The notes: generated from the sequence alone by a model not told the origin. A stretch of 64,000 bases of DNA from Odobenus rosmarus divergens (GCF_000321225.1 NW_004451410.1:741265-805264); one strand, 5' to 3'; numbered from the stretch's first letter, positions 43,841 through 57,625 are shown. Numbers and translations are program-made.

Positions 43841-44048
43841 TTTTTTTTTAAAGATTTTTATTTTCTTTTAAAATTTATTTGACAGAGAGAGACACAGCGA
43901 GAGAGGGAACACAAGCAGGGGGAGTGGGAGAAGGAGAAGTAGGCTTCCTGCTGAGCAGGGAGCCCGATTCGGGGCTCGATCCCAAGACCCTGGGATCATG
44001 ACCTGAGCCGAAGGCAGATGCTTAACGACTGAGCCACCCAGGTGCCCC
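43841..44048 (-). mobile_element. CAN-SINE (SINEC), antisense
   Basis: T run, AAAGATTTTTATTTTCTTTT, AAATTTATTTGACAGAG and reversed head ending cacccaggtgcccc. Approximate repeats TTTGATAATTTT / CTGATTATATTT flank it. Confidence 0.94.
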
Positions 44049-45009
44049 TGATTATATTTTTTGAGTGTCATATTTATCCCATATTATGAGGACTTTTTCT
44101 TAAATTAAACATTGCTTATGCTGAAAACCTTATTTAAGGCCATCATAGTATGACAGTCACTCCTTGAAATTAACAAGTATAGGAAAAATAAAAATGTGGT
44201 TCTAGAAGCCCTAAGTCAAATTATATGTCCTGTGGAACCAAATAGAACTACTATTTTTGTTTGATATTCAGAGTGCTAAAATTGTCTAAACCAGGAGAAC
44301 TGTCAAACATTTGTAATTGTATCATGTCATACTTTCTAGCAAAGTCAGCCCCTCACTAAGAAGTTGACAGCCCGTGAGAGTCCCTCCATAGCAGGGGATG
44401 TCTGCGTTTCAGACACATGTAGTGCTTGTCAGAGATCCCTTATGGGCAAATGTAGAACACAGGCTTCTCAAAACAGATTTAAATACTTCAGTTTTTCCAG
44501 TTTCTGCTGCATTTTACTAAAGCTACATTATCTCAATCTTCATTCTCACTGCTTTTCAATGTGTTTCATGTTCACACTTCTCTTTTATTTTCTCTTATAT
44601 GCTGTGCTTTTTGTTCTATAAAAACAAACAACAAAATAGTATTAAATAAAAACAAGTAAGGTAGTAAGTCTTTTCCCTGTTTGGGAAAAGACACTGTTTA
44701 ACACAGTTGGAGTTACACCAGTGTAATCATCCAATGTAACCGAAGTCCAGCGTTCTTGTCAGTTACTAAATATAATGGAAACTTGATGTTTTAAACCTAG
44801 AAGAAGCGACATATTACTGCTTTGGAAGTGTACAATTCACTTAAGATTTCTGCTGATTGTGAATTATGGATCAGAATTTGATACATAATTATTGGATCAT
44901 TTATAGAATGAGGAATCTTAGTTTTAGGAGTGCATATAATTATAAAGCCATTAAAATTTAAACTAAGGTGATAATGTACTTTTAAAAATAGCTTAGAAAA
45001 TTTAGATCA

Positions 45010-45194
45010 GGGGTGCCTGGGTGGCTCAATCGTTAAGCGTCTGCCTTTGGCGCAGGTCATGATCCCAGCGTCCTGGGATCGAGCTCCGCATCGGGCTCCC
45101 TGCTCAGCGGGAAGCCTGCTTCTCCCTCTCCCGCTCCCCCTGCTCGTGTTCCCTCTCTCTCCTGTCAAATAAATAAAATCTTAAAAAAAAATTT
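45010..45194 (+). mobile_element. CAN-SINE (SINEC), sense
   Basis: GGGGTGCCTGGGTGGCTCAA head, full body, CAAATAAATAAAATC and A tail. Flanked by TTTAGATCA at 45001-45009 and 45195-45203. Confidence 0.95.
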
Positions 45195-45544
45195 TTTAGA
45201 TCATTAGGAGAGGTAGTAGAAATTATTGTCTTTCAAAAAAATGAGATCAGGTAGTTTTCATTAAGAATCTTCTGGGTCCATCATGTGGTTTTGCATATGG
45301 GTAGTGTTTAATACCTAGGGTGGTAGAGGTTGAGGCAGTGTTTGGGAAAGGGGACATTCAGAATAATTCTTTGTGGCAAATGATGACGTAGGCAGATGGT
45401 CTGGGCGGGGGGGGGTGCTCTCTGTGTGGTGGCCACTTTAGTACAGCGAGTTTACTCTCCATCCTGGCTCAGCTTACTTGCTCCCTTTCTTTCCTCTTCC
45501 TCCTCTGCACCTCAGCTCCAAGTCCTGTAAATATGTGTGAAGTA

Positions 45545-45940
45545 TGTATTGTATTTTTACAGGTAGGAGGGACTTTAGTCCAGTAGGTCCCATGTCTGGC
45601 TCATCACAATCACCCAGGGAGCTCTTTAAAACTACAGACTTTTGTCCCTACCCCAGACTTTCTTTCTTCTTTCTTTGTTTTTAGAGAGAGGGAGCGAGAG
45701 TGTGAGAGCTTGAGGGGGAGGGGCAGAGGGAGAGAGTGAGGGAGAATCCCAAGCAGGCTCCACGCTCAGCACGGCGTCCAACATGGGGCTCCATCTCACG
45801 ATCCTGAGATCATGACCTGAGCTGAAATCAAGAGTCCCGCATTTAACTGACAAGCCACCCAGGTGCCCTTGGACGTTCTTAATCAGAATGTCTCCATGGG
45901 TAGGACCAAGGGTTCAAGTTTTGATGAGGAGGTGAGTTTG
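45545..45940 (+). mobile_element. MER5-type relic split by a SINE
   Basis: 45545-45658 (gtccagtaggtcccatgtctgg, cacaatcacccagggagctc) reads as MER5 sequence, and 45869-45940 (attctt..cagaatgtctccatgggt) appears to continue it after the SINE. Diverged, so the family call is tentative. Confidence 0.6.
45659..45868 (-). mobile_element. CAN-SINE (SINEC), antisense, inside a MER5-type relic
   Basis: TTTCTTTCTTCTTTCTTTG stands at the tail side, then GA-rich body, and reversed head ending cacccaggtgccc. Diverged head (aagccaccc) suggests an older copy. Confidence 0.9.
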
Positions 45941-48900
45941 TCAGTGATTGATATTGTCTGTAATTCCCTTGTTTTACAAATGTGGAAGTCATAGCTCCAG
46001 GTATGCTCTTCAGGAGTAGGTGCATTTCTCAAAGGTTTTTGTTAAGTCTTTTAAGGACTGAAAGCCTTCCTTAATGGTCTCGTGAGAAGTGGTATGATAA
46101 TTTGGGGGTTGGTGTGTGGTAGAGGGGGCTGGCTGCCCCCCTAAATCTGTCAGTTTTTCTCCTTCATAAGATGGAGCTGCAGGGCTCCAGGTCACATTTT
46201 CCTGACTCTCTGGCAGGAAGCAAGTATGAGTCAAGTGGTAGATGCGACTTCTCAGTCAAGGCTTTTAGGAAGCAAATGTGCTGCTTCTTTTCATGCTCCT
46301 TTGCTTCTGTCAGCTGGATGCAGGGAATGAGGAAGCTCTAAGGCAGGCCTTGAAGATGGAAGGAGCCAGGATTCCAGAATCAGCCAGGGCCAGGACCTGA
46401 CTGCCTGCAGAGCAGGAGCACCTGCCTTGGAAGCTTAGAGAGCGGGACCCAAACTTCTGTATTTGTGTTTGACCCATTCTTAAGCCCACTTATTATAGTA
46501 GTGAAGGTTTTAGGGCATTGACTTCTTGTAGGGTTGGTTCTAGCTCCTGTATCCAAATCAGAAAGGAAAAGCAGGCTGTGAAGATGGAGAAAATGAGTAT
46601 TTCTGTAGTTATCCTTCTCCACAGATATAATTCTGTGATCTCTTCCTCAGAATGTGGAAGCATGATATTACAGAGTTGGGGTGTTTGATCATTCTGCCCT
46701 ATTTTCTTAGAGGTGTGATCTGAAGGCAGCTCCTACCCACACGTGACGCTCCCTGAACGCCCCTTGTGAGACGACCCAGGAAGGGCTGTTGGCAGCGGGG
46801 AGGGGACTGATTTTCAGAGCATGCTGGTTTCACAATGAACTCAGCTGAATATTTGGCTTGACCAATGACAGGAACTTGGCCTTGTCCTAAGAAGTGATGT
46901 ATTAGTATATGTGGAGTCCTAGGTTGCTCCTAGGTTTTTTCCTTATACATAGCTGACTAATACATACTTATTTAAAAATCCTTGCTTGTGGTATATGGCT
47001 TTATTTTAAAATGCCATTAGTGATATATCTGTCTCCCTTGGGAAATATTGTTCACATGACAAACACTATTTTTTCGTCACTTCAGTGCTTCATCCATAAA
47101 ATTTGAATAGAAATAAATGCAGTCACATGGAAACTAGCAGACACACTATGTCTAATGAGGCTTTAGCCGCAGCATTTTCTTATTGAGAAGGTCAGTATTC
47201 TGTTTGCTTAATGTCTGCATTTGTTGTCACCGAGGGATAACCAAAACAGCGTGTCCCAACCACTCGCAAACAGCGTGAAACAGCTACTCCTAGAGTTAGT
47301 AGTGGGAGAAGCGGATGAGCGTGGAATGAAGGGGAGATGTTGGAAAACACTGAATCTGTGTTAGGGAAAGCACGTGATGGTGACCCTGCCCCAAGCACAC
47401 GGAGGGTAACAAGGCTTGAAAGGAGCCGAGAAGCACTGCTAGATCACTACTTTAAATTATTTCAGGTGTATGAGGAGAGAAGGGCAGTGGGGAAATTATT
47501 CACCTGTCTCCCTTCTTCTGCTTCCAGGTGCCTATATTCTTTTGTTCACCTAAGCATATGTAAGGTGCCACCGCAGGGACATTCTGCGCACTGTCAGCAG
47601 GGGCGGGTGCTTTGTTGGAGGGGTGATACTGCCATCCTTGTAACTGAGGAGGTACCCCAAACATGTCTTCACTCCCCTCTCAGATGGTTCTAGAACTTAC
47701 CTAAGATGTTGGACTTATACATAATTTATGTTTTAATCTCTTCAATTATTTTGGTAGTTTGTGTCCTGGTGTACAAATTAGTACTTCAAGTTTGTTAGAA
47801 TATCTGTCTTTTAAGTTGAGAAGGGAGCTTCTTAGTTCAAGTGTTCCAGAATTTTGTAGATGAGTCTTATGCACTATAGACATTGAACAAACTGAACTTA
47901 GCCTTTTTGGTTTTTTGTTTTTTTGAAGAGTCTAACTTTGTATATACTCCAGTTTTCTCTCCTGACTTTCTTTACACATATTTTATTTTTTGAATTCATT
48001 AACACCCATATCAGCAGGCAGGATAAATACAAGCAGGCAAGAAAAATAAAGGAAAGGTGAAAGAATTTCAGATGAGTTTATTTTCGTAATTTGTACTACA
48101 TCAGGTAAAACAAAAGAAGTGTGTTAAAATAGTCCAAGAACAATCACTTAAAGTTTGGAGGTTATTTAACCTCCAATTTATAGTAATTAGTTGAGAGTGC
48201 GATGTGAGAGACACAGAGGCTTAGTGAAAAGCAGCAAAATGGAAGTCAGAAGGAGAATTCAGAGGGAAACTTTAAAATGGAAATGCAGTTTTACTAGGTG
48301 AAAACTATGGGAAAAGGCGTAAGAGAACACTGTAATGAATTGCAAGAAACCTTCAGGGAGAACCTTCTAGTGTACTGAAGGGATCCACAGGTGTGTATGA
48401 TTGCAAGTGGCTCCTCGTCACAGCATCAGACTAGATTCTAAGGTCAGAGCTCAGGTGTCCATGGACAGGGACAGGAGCAGTGCTGACTGGACGTACGGAC
48501 GCAAGAAGTCTCGTGCTGCCTCTTCGCCGTGTGTGGTCACCGTGTGCCTTTCCACATCATGCCTTTGCCAGAAAACTCTGACTTGTGTGCCAGCTTGCAT
48601 CCTTTTGCTTGGGGCATGAGGAAGGCTTATCTATTGTAGATAGCTGGTTGATACCATTGAAATTTTTTAAGATTCAACACACATTAACCGGCTTTGCCAG
48701 GAATAGGAAAAATGCCCTCATCCTCCTCTGAAGTATGACATTCTGTTGGCATTGGCATCTCCCAGGACTTTTTTAAGGCTGGTGTGGAAACTACAGTGGA
48801 CAGGAATTGGCAGAGAGATGCCAACAAAATAGTTCTTTCCCCCTCCCTAATGGCAAAGGAGTTAAAACTCTTTAGTACAGAGACACGGCTGTAGTAGGAA

Positions 48901-49349
48901 GGATATAATTTGCAGTAGACCTTCAGTTGGAGGTCAAGTTTTTTGGATTCCTGGGAGTCTAAACGGGAACTGCTAGTCAGTGTGTAGAGTAAGGGTTTTG
49001 TCAAGTCTAAGAAGTGATCTTTGTCGATTTTAAGGAGCTTCATATTCGTTTGACCCCCTGACAGTTACTAGAGATGTGGTAGAGGTCTTTCTAAGCCATC
49101 TTTATGAAACCAGCTCACGTTGTTGTTCTGATGTTTTTCTTTACTTTTTATTTGGACATCATTTGGAGAGTGTATACACTCTCTCCTTACCCACGTGTGC
49201 GTGCGTACACACACCCTTTTTCCTCAACCTTTTAAGAATAAATTTTAAGTATATCATGACCCTTTACCCATAAATCCTTCGGGGTCTATTTTCTAGAAAT
49301 AAGGATATTCCTGTATATAATTAAAGTATTTAATTTTATAAATTTGCAT

Positions 49350-49560
49350 TGGTACTTATATTGGGTTTCTCCAGGAAAAGAGAACCAATGATACATTAAA
49401 TATAGATATATAAAACATGAGATTTATTATAGGAACTGGCATGAGGGCATTGTTGGGTTTGGGAAGACCTCTTCTGCTGGCAAAGAAGATGTATGAGAAT
49501 TTAGACTCAATATCCCCAGCTTTATCAGACTCCTGCATGTCCCCGTCCTAGCGTTGAGGC
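49350..49560 (-). mobile_element. MaLR (MLT1-like) LTR fragment, antisense
   Basis: attgggtttctccaggaaaagagaaccaatg and the following tata/gagatttatt portion match the reversed 3' end of an MLT1-type LTR. Non-functional. Confidence 0.6.
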
Positions 49561-49584
49561 CTGGGTCCTTCCCAGTTAGTGCCC

Positions 49585-49839
49585 TCAGAGTAACAGTGCA
49601 CCCCTGTGAGGGTGGGCATTCAGCTTGCTTTCTGATGTAGCCAATCTCAGAAGGATGGTCGGCATTTGATACACAGCGCTTTCAGCCCTGCCGCTGGTTG
49701 AGATCAGGCTTTCCTCCAGGGCACACTTGGAAGCTCTCAGGTCATTTATGCTGTGCTTGAGTTGGGACTTGGACTCCCCGAGCTCATCATTTTCTTTCAT
49801 CATTTTGTCCAGGGACATTAGGGCCAACCAACCAGTCAT
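49585..49839 (-). other. Open frame with coiled-coil-like composition, origin unknown
   Basis: An 84-codon - strand frame containing MMKENDELGESKSQLKH followed by further charged, heptad-like sequence, unlike the composition of the other shadow frames here. I see no splice context or homologue I can name with confidence. It adjoins an LTR fragment, so it may be a relic of the internal part of an old element or of a retrocopy. Confidence 0.3.
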
Positions 49840-50114
49840 TATATTCCATGGTTTTCCAGAAATGTTAGTATCATATGTAGAGTCACTTAGCTCTTTGATT
49901 CATATGAGTGGTTGATTAGGAGTATCCAATGCAGATATTTTGTGTATCTGTAATTAGTTCTCATCATAGACGAAATAGAAGTGCTCTCTTTATACTGAAA
50001 ACCGAGTCATTAGAATCTTTTAATCAGATTAGAGAGCCAATTCTAGAAATCCCAGAACCAAGTCAGAAAACTTTTCCTTAATATTCTCCTCCAGAACTAC
50101 CTTTACAAAAATCT

Positions 50115-50450
50115 GTGTCAGGATTTTTCAGAGAAACAGAGTAGGGCTACATATGTATGTGTGGGTGCAGATGAGCAGCTGTGTTACAGGAGTTGGCTCA
50201 CATGACTTAGGGGATAAAAGCCCCACAGGCTGCTTTCTGCTGGGAGGAGACACAGTAAAATTGGTGGTTTCATTCTGATTCTGAAAGCCCAAGAACCAGG
50301 AGTGTGAAGGCAGGAGAAGATGGATATCCCAGCTCAAGCTAAAACAAAAAACAAATTTGCCCTTCTTTCGCCTTTTTGTTCTGTTTAGGCCCTTGGCAGA
50401 TTGGGTGACGCCCCTGTCCATTGGTGAGGATGATCTTTACTCAGTCTGTT
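50115..50450 (-). mobile_element. LTR-type relic, antisense (MaLR-like)
   Basis: tgtcaggatttttcagagaaacagagtag, then ggagttggctcacatgactta and gcccaagaaccagg, in the order of reversed MaLR-type LTRs. Family uncertain. Confidence 0.5.
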
Positions 50451-50499
50451 GATTCAGATGCTTGTCCCTTCCAGAAATAGCCTCACAGACACACCTAGG

Positions 50500-51560
50500 T
50501 GTAATGTTTTACCAGCTATCTGGTCATCCCTTAACCCAGTCAGTTAACATATACAGTTTATCATCACAGTCTTTTTCTGTCGGTTGACCTAAAATGTCCT
50601 TACTAGCATTTTTTCCCTGCCATCACAGGATCCAGTCTGAGAACAGGCATTGCATTTTGTTGTCCTGTCTCCTTTGCCTCCTTGAATCTGGAATGTTTCC
50701 ATAGTCTTTGTCTTTTATGACATTGACATTGGTGAAGAATGTAGTCCTCGCCACTTTTTTTTTCTTTTTAAAATAAAATATTCCTCACTTTGTGTTTGTC
50801 TACTGTTTCCTCTTATTTAATTGCAGGATTTGCATTCTCACTGCATGGATGCATGGGTGTCCTGTCCTTCTAAGGGTGTTCTGTTTGGAGGCATACCATG
50901 TCTGTCTGCCCTTCCTTGAGGATGTTAATTTTTTTCATTCCCCCCCACCCCCACCAAGGTGTTGCTGATTTATCCACCAATTACTGAAGTTTTTTTTATT
51001 CTTCCCTTGCAACTGATAAGCAGTTGCTCTATCACCATTTAAACATTCTGCATATCAAAATTATCCCCCTCTAGATTTAGCATCCGTTGATGATTCTTGC
51101 CTGATGCAGTCTTTGCCAGTATGATTTTCTATCTCCTTCACTCCCCATATTTACCAGGTGGCCCTCGGCATCCTATTACACACACAGAGCCATCTTTTGC
51201 CCATCGGTTCATCCATCTGTCTGTCTCCCAACTATCAATATGTACTTATCCATTCCTGTGTCTGATGGTGCCTAATTATTTGGTTTTCCAATTGTCCCAG
51301 ATTTGGTCAGTGGGAGCCCCTTCTAGTTGACTCCTGTGTCTGTGTCACATCATTTTTTTTTAAAGCATTTCTCCACTTTTTGACATAATAAATAAAATGC
51401 TCCGGGCTCATCTTGTACACCTACCTTGCCCCAGCCCTAGAATCTGCCATTTCTTGAGGCTGCCAGGTTCCTTTTAGTGGGGATGGTGTTGGAGGCCAAG
51501 ATCTGGGTGCTAAGGGTATGTTAATTGTTGCCGCCCACCTCCCTCCATTCTTGAGTGTCA
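50500..51560 (+). mobile_element. L1M 3' UTR, sense
   Basis: Motifs tttttccctgccatcacaggatcc, gcattttgttgtcctgtctcc, gctcatcttgtacacctac, cccagccctagaatctgcc and gttccttttagtgggg follow an old L1M 3' UTR for about 1 kb. Confidence 0.72.
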
Positions 51561-54500
51561 GCGTGAGGTCCCTGAGTATTTGACCAAACATCGCCCTTAA
51601 CTCTCCTTTTCTTTGTTTTGATTCTGAGTTTAGTCCAAGAACCACAATCATGAATGCATGTCTGTCTTAGGGCTTCTTTTTTTTTCCTGAGGGTGGTCAT
51701 CAATTTCCATTACTTCAACCATATGTAGAGACTTTTTTTAAAGCGTCCCTGTCAGTCTTCCCCCCAAAGTGATGTATTTTAGAAAGTATAAGAAAATGTC
51801 AGGAAGAAGAAAAAAAGTTACCTATAATTTTGCCACCCAGAGGATAAAAACTATTAACTTTGGTATATAAATGGACTTGGTTAGAACTACATCCATTTTA
51901 AAAATGTGAATACTGAAGGCTTTTCTCCTTTCTAAATATACTTTCTTAGCACTCACATCTTTGATATCTAATAATTTATATTCCAAATGTCTTGAGGCTT
52001 GATAGTTTTATATCGTGTGTTAGCTTATTGACATTTGGAATTACAGTGTTTTCCAGATTTCTTCCCAAATTAGCAGTTTCAGTCTTTTTTCCCTGCAGCT
52101 CTGTGATGAGCCATTGTACCAATCTCCCACTCTTCCCAGTGGACCTGATGAAGCAGTCTCGCCAAGAACTCTGGAACGTGTCTCTAGATGTGTTTTTCTT
52201 ATATTTCTCCCAGATTCTCAATTTGGAAATCCCCTTTTTCTTTCTATTTTTCTGCTGGGATGAAAAAAAAAATCCATACCCAAGAGTATGTTTTCTATTG
52301 GTTGAGTGCTGAGCAGCTCCTTACTGTCACTGAGGGGTTTTCTCCTCAGATGTAGGGGTCTTTCTCCTTCTCTCCACTTCTAACCCAGGACTCTGAGGCT
52401 TGGGGTCAGTGGTTACCAAGCGTCCTTCAGCCTATTGTTGGACTGGTTGGGATGAAAACAAAGGCTTCCTTCCTTGCACTTTAATGTTCTTTTTCACTAG
52501 TGTTTAAAATTTTCAGAATAAGTATATTAACATGTTTCTTTTTATTCTCCTCCATCTCTTTCCTCAGCTTTCATATGCATGTGCTTCATTCTCTTGCCTT
52601 TTGAAAAAGATAAAAGGCAAATTTGAGGAAAGTATACTAACTTTTATCATGGAATGCTTTTTTTATGGCTGTATTATAAATTCTTGAAAATAAAGGGTCT
52701 AATGGAAACACTTAATGAGAATGTATAGGGGCTCTATCACATGTACCTCCCCCCCTTTTTTTTAGTGAATAGACCGTTTAAACTAAATTAAGTAAAGGAT
52801 ATAAATTCTGTTGTTTCAGTTTTAATATTTCATGACTGATTTTATAGATGAAATTATATTTTACAATAAATAGGAAGAAGAATTTATACAGCCTGTTCTA
52901 TTTGATGTGAAACAGCAAATCCCATTTCTCTGTAGTTGTAAAGAAAATTCATTATAATGTCTTTAGTTGTAAGAGATGGTTTCATTGTGATTAGTTACAT
53001 TGATAATAAAACAACCTTTTCAAATGGCATAAGATACCAAGGATCCTATGTGTCTGCTTTTAATGGCATTGAACTTTTTCATTCTCTACTCAGAGTCTTC
53101 ATTCTCTTCTTTTATCCTGTTTTCCTGTTCCAATAAAAATTTTATTTCTTTGAAATAAATTTAAAAAAATTAGATGGAAATAATAACAAGCATTGATTTA
53201 AAAAAATGCTTTTTGAAAGATATATTAAATTTTAACTTTTTGTGTAAAATATTTATGCAAAAGCTGCACTTCTCAGAGATGGTTGATATAAGATCGTCTT
53301 AAAATTAACTTTATTACTGGATCAATTTACTGTATTTGGAAAATAGTACTTGAAATATAGGAAGATTAAAAAAATAAAAAAGAAATAGGTGAGGAGGCTG
53401 AGCTACTTTTATGGTTTATTTTTATCCCATGATTTGTTGTTTTATGTTGCTTTTAATATGTTTTCGTAAGTAGTGTTGGAAAAGGCAGAAATCTTTGGTA
53501 ATGAAAGGGATGATGGTCTTTTTATTCTGTTGTGGTCACCGTGTTTGGTCCCTATTAATATCGGTTTTTTAGTGATTGTTTTAGCTCTGTCTTAGGCACT
53601 AAGCACATATTCTAACTTTTAACTTACAGGCAAAAGTTAATTGGATATTGGAAATAAAATACGGGTATCCCTGGAATAGAAGCGGAATTCTGTTCTGACT
53701 TGAGTGAGAAATTTTTTTTCCCATCAGATAGTTTTACTTTGCTCCTACCATTCGGGCCAAGGAGCACATAGTTCGGGCCTGCTCGTCTTTAGTGAGTCCT
53801 TGGATTCTGGTCAGGGAAGGTTCTTTGTTGGGATTAAGCTAAAGATGGTACATGAGATACTTTGGAGTTGGAACCTAATCAGGTACTAGGAGTCCTGGGG
53901 CCAGAGGCCCCCAGGTCTCTTGAGCTTGCGTGTGTCCTGCTGGGGGAAGGAGGGAGTCACGTGGCCCGTGGCTGTACATGTGTTCGTCCCGTGGGCCGCC
54001 TCATCAGGGTTGGGGACTGTTAGGAGTGTAGGCTGCTAACATTTCCGAGCCTAGCTGGAAAGGAACTTGTTGCTGCCGTTAGTTCTGGGGCAGGTGGCTT
54101 GCTAAACAATCCCAGGGGCCTATACAAGTGAGCATCTTCCTCCAAGATGAGCAGGTTTTTCAGGAACCATTAAGACATTGCTTTTATTCCATACAAATCT
54201 AAATTTAAAACTCTACTTCGTCTCTTTATTAGTTAGCTCTTCAATAACTCTTGATTTTATTTTATCAGTTTTTCATTGTAAGCTGTATCAGATCTGGTTT
54301 TGCTAGTAGAAGAGGTATAAATGTAAATGCCAGTTGATGAAAGTTCTAAAATCTTCTTAGAGAAGTTTGATAGGAGTTGTGCTCTTGAAATGCATTTCAA
54401 ACAGTGTATTTCAATGAACACGGACTGATCTCCTGTGTACCTTAATCTTACTGTGCTAGCACAGGATTCTTGTTAAAGGTTGGAGCACATAGGAAAGGAA

Positions 54501-54579
54501 ATGTATATAAAATATACGTGAAGGAGGGTGAAATTGAGCCATATCTGTTCTTGCCAAGGTGGACAGGAGAGAAGGGCCT

Positions 54580-55060
54580 TCTCTTAGTTCTCTGTCACTA
54601 CATAACACATTATGTCAGAACTCAGTGGCTTGAAGCTGCACGCGTCTTTTACCTCCTGGTTTCTGTGGGTCAGGAAGGTTCTGGCCCCAGGTTTCTCCAG
54701 CGGTCAGGCTCTTGTGGGGGTTGCCGTCCCCCATGGCCGGGCCTGGGGCTGGCGGAGCTGCTGGCAGGAGCGCCCATCCTCTCTGGCTCTTGGCAGGAGC
54801 TGCCTCTCTGGCCCTGTGGGCCTCCCCACCCAGAGGCTGCAAGAATGTCCTCTCAACACGCAGGCCAGAGAGGGGGCATGCAGAGAGCTCGTGCCTTTTA
54901 TGATCTCGTCTCCGGAGTCAGAGGCCCTGCTTCCACTATTTTCTGTCCCTTTACAAGCAGGTCAGTGAGGCCAGCCCACACCGAGGGGAGAGAATGAGGG
55001 TTCGTCCTTTGAAGGGAGTGTCAGACGATCTGTGGACTCATTTTAAACACCCACAGGCCT
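54580..55060. mobile_element. Ancient dispersed repeat, family not resolved
   Basis: cagtggcttgaagctgcacg, ttctgtgggtcaggaagg, ttttatgatctcgtctccgg and tttgaagggagtgtcaga match a familiar mammalian dispersed repeat, probably LTR-derived. A 175-codon frame across it is a product of this repeat, not a gene. Confidence 0.5.
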
Positions 55061-57089
55061 TTTCCTGGGTGAGGAAGTGGACGTGCCTACAAACTTACTA
55101 CTTAGGAATGCACTGTGGCCTGTTCTGTGGACAACGAAGATGAGGGTTTTACTGGACTGAAGTGTTCATGCACTGGTTGAATGGTGCATAAACCACAACT
55201 ACATACACATCTATCCCTAGTGGTCAAGTTGTCTCTGATGTTATCTAGTGAATGGTTTTTAGGGTGTTAAATTATACTCTGTTGTCATGGAAGAGTTCAT
55301 TCAACTTATAAGCATTTTCAGAGAAAAGTGATTTTTTTTTCTTTGTAGGATCAGACATTAATATTTTATGGTCTCTGTTACAAATTGCCACCCTGTATCT
55401 GGAAGTCTATAGTTAGAAGTGGCAGATGGAAGAAATCTGAGTAGTCCACTGGTTTCCACGTACCCCTGACTCACTGCCCTGTCACTTCTGCAGCTCGTAA
55501 CAGGCTTGTCGGAAGTCTTAGGTCTTACCCAGTCCTTCTGGGAGGAGAGACTCCTTACTGCCAGATCCTGATGACTTCTGGAGTTCATTCTTTTTTGAAC
55601 TCCCCAAAGGGAAGGGACAAAAGACCATTGGGAGTTTTTATATATGCATGTGTGTGTGTGCACCTGCCGTCCTGCACGTGTGTCCCCTGCTGTGATCTTA
55701 CCGTTGGCTTGGTGCCAACACAGGCTAACTTCGCACTGCTTGCACCGCCAGCCGGGGTGAGGGCAGGAGGGGTGAGGGGTGAGATGCCGTGGGGTGGAGG
55801 CAGGGAGAGGTGGTTTCTAGTGTGGGGCTTTGTCACACCAGCGAGAGAGTGTGTGTGTGAGCGTGTGAGGGAGAAAGTGAGCATGCGTGAGCCAGGGCTC
55901 AAGCTCCCTGCACATGTACGCGTCAGAAAGGAGAAAAGGGACAAAGAGAGAAATGAAGATGAGATTGTAACAAGTGAAAAGTACAGCTGAAGGGAGGGGC
56001 TTCACGCGTGCTGCCCAGAGTAAAGTAGCACGTGCAGTGCGTGAGCAGTTCCCCAAGTTCTTTCTTTGAAAGGCTGAAAGAAACTTCCTGTGAGCACTGG
56101 CCACCAGGTGTCATCAGAAGGCTGCTATTGATTTGTTTGATTTTGTTCTTAAAAAGTGTATGAGTGTCTAAAAAACAAAAAAAAATGAATGTTTTGATTT
56201 CTCTCTTGCAGCTTTTTAAAGAATTTTAAACCATAGCAGACACTATTTCGGTTAGAGCAGGAACTTTCTTTCATGACAGATTCTTGGTGAGTTAATAATC
56301 TGTAGGTGAAATTGAAGATGATAAAGTTACATGCGGCTTACTTGTTTCTTTGTCTTTTTAACTCAAGGAACAACTGGCTGGGAATTTGGATGAGTACCTA
56401 CTATAAATGGAATTGCATATTTGAGAATCTTTGTGGCACAGTGAGGATGTGTTGAATGGTAATGGATGGATTCGTATAGGAAACATACGCTTTAGGAAGA
56501 TTGGTTTAATAATATATCCCATTACTTTAGTGTAGACACCTCCTAGGTCTTCTGAATCTTGAAACCTTAATCTGGGAGGGTATCTGAGACTCATTTTCTT
56601 TCTCCCCTGGTACCAGTACTTTGAGAAGAAACGGAGATTATGACTTACTTACTCTAACGGTTGGCAGCAAGTCCCCTACCTGTTCATTTGCTTTGTTTCT
56701 GAGAAAATTTAAGGTGCTTTCTGGTTGGCTTTCAATAAATATTTGTTGAGTGAATGAATGAAATTTGCCTCCAGAAAAATGTGCACTGAAACTGTCCCAG
56801 CTGGGTGAGTTTTGGATTCTCTCCCCCATCTCCACTGGCAGTTTGGTGCTTGTTCTAATAATCTTTCTGTTGCAGACTCTTCTGTTTAATTTATATTAGC
56901 ATAAATATTCTCATTTCTGTTTAATCTCCTCTAGATCACTTTAAGATATTTATTAAATCATCTTACACTCCTGCTTACTGACATCATTCTAGTTCTGGGC
57001 CTTGTAACTTAAACTATTGGAAGGCATTCTTTCTGTAATTTCTGTACCTGTGATATGCTGTGCATACTGAAAAATTAATCATCCTAAAG

Positions 57090-57625
57090 TAGTGCTGTGT
57101 TTTGGTGACTCCTCATTGGCATTACTGAATAAATTCCAACTTTCAGCTCAGAGCCTTGTGTGATGTGGTCTTGGTTGATCCTCCGCTTTGTTCTCAGTCG
57201 CTCTGGGGTAGAAAGCCAGCGCCGTAGCTCTTCAGACTGTGGGTGACAGTCTTGCGTGCTTGCATTGCAGGTGTTGTGTGGCCTTGCCTAATCCCTTTCT
57301 TCTACCTGACTTATTTCACTGTTCCTACCTGCTCTGTCAAAAAAAGAAAAAAGCAGTTTCAGTTTCCTCAACGTTTGGCTCAGATGATATTTCTGCTCTT
57401 TTGGCCAAATACTCTGCTTGGAAGTATGAGTCCTTGCTCATTTACACAGCCGTAGATCTTAGTTCCTGTCCCACACGTTCACACGTGGCCTCGTTAGAAT
57501 TCCTCTGCGTGTATGTCACATGGCTCCTAATAGAGCAAGAGCCTGGTGAGGGCAAAGAACGCGTTGGTAGCACTATAGTTACCTTCATGCGGTAGGCCCT
57601 CAGTATATATTTGTTGAATGTTCAG
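57090..57625 (+). mobile_element. L2 3' fragment, sense
   Basis: gactcctcattggcattactg, ttgtgtgatgtggtcttgg, then the L2 end gagcctggtgagggcaaag and ccctcagtatatatttgttgaatg. About 535 bp, sense orientation. Confidence 0.75.

Noticed and set aside
43868..44071. Recurrent peptide with [18 protein letters not shown] seen at several places (also near 26186-26464 and 32611-33012)
   Set aside because: It is the translation of the CAN-SINE body, not a gene family.
48684..49043. A 119-codon - strand frame
   Set aside because: No homologue, splice context or codon bias visible; length is within chance for this much sequence.
54470..54997. A 175-codon + strand frame
   Set aside because: It overlies an ancient dispersed repeat and shows no protein resemblance; two other frames of the same stretch are open as well.
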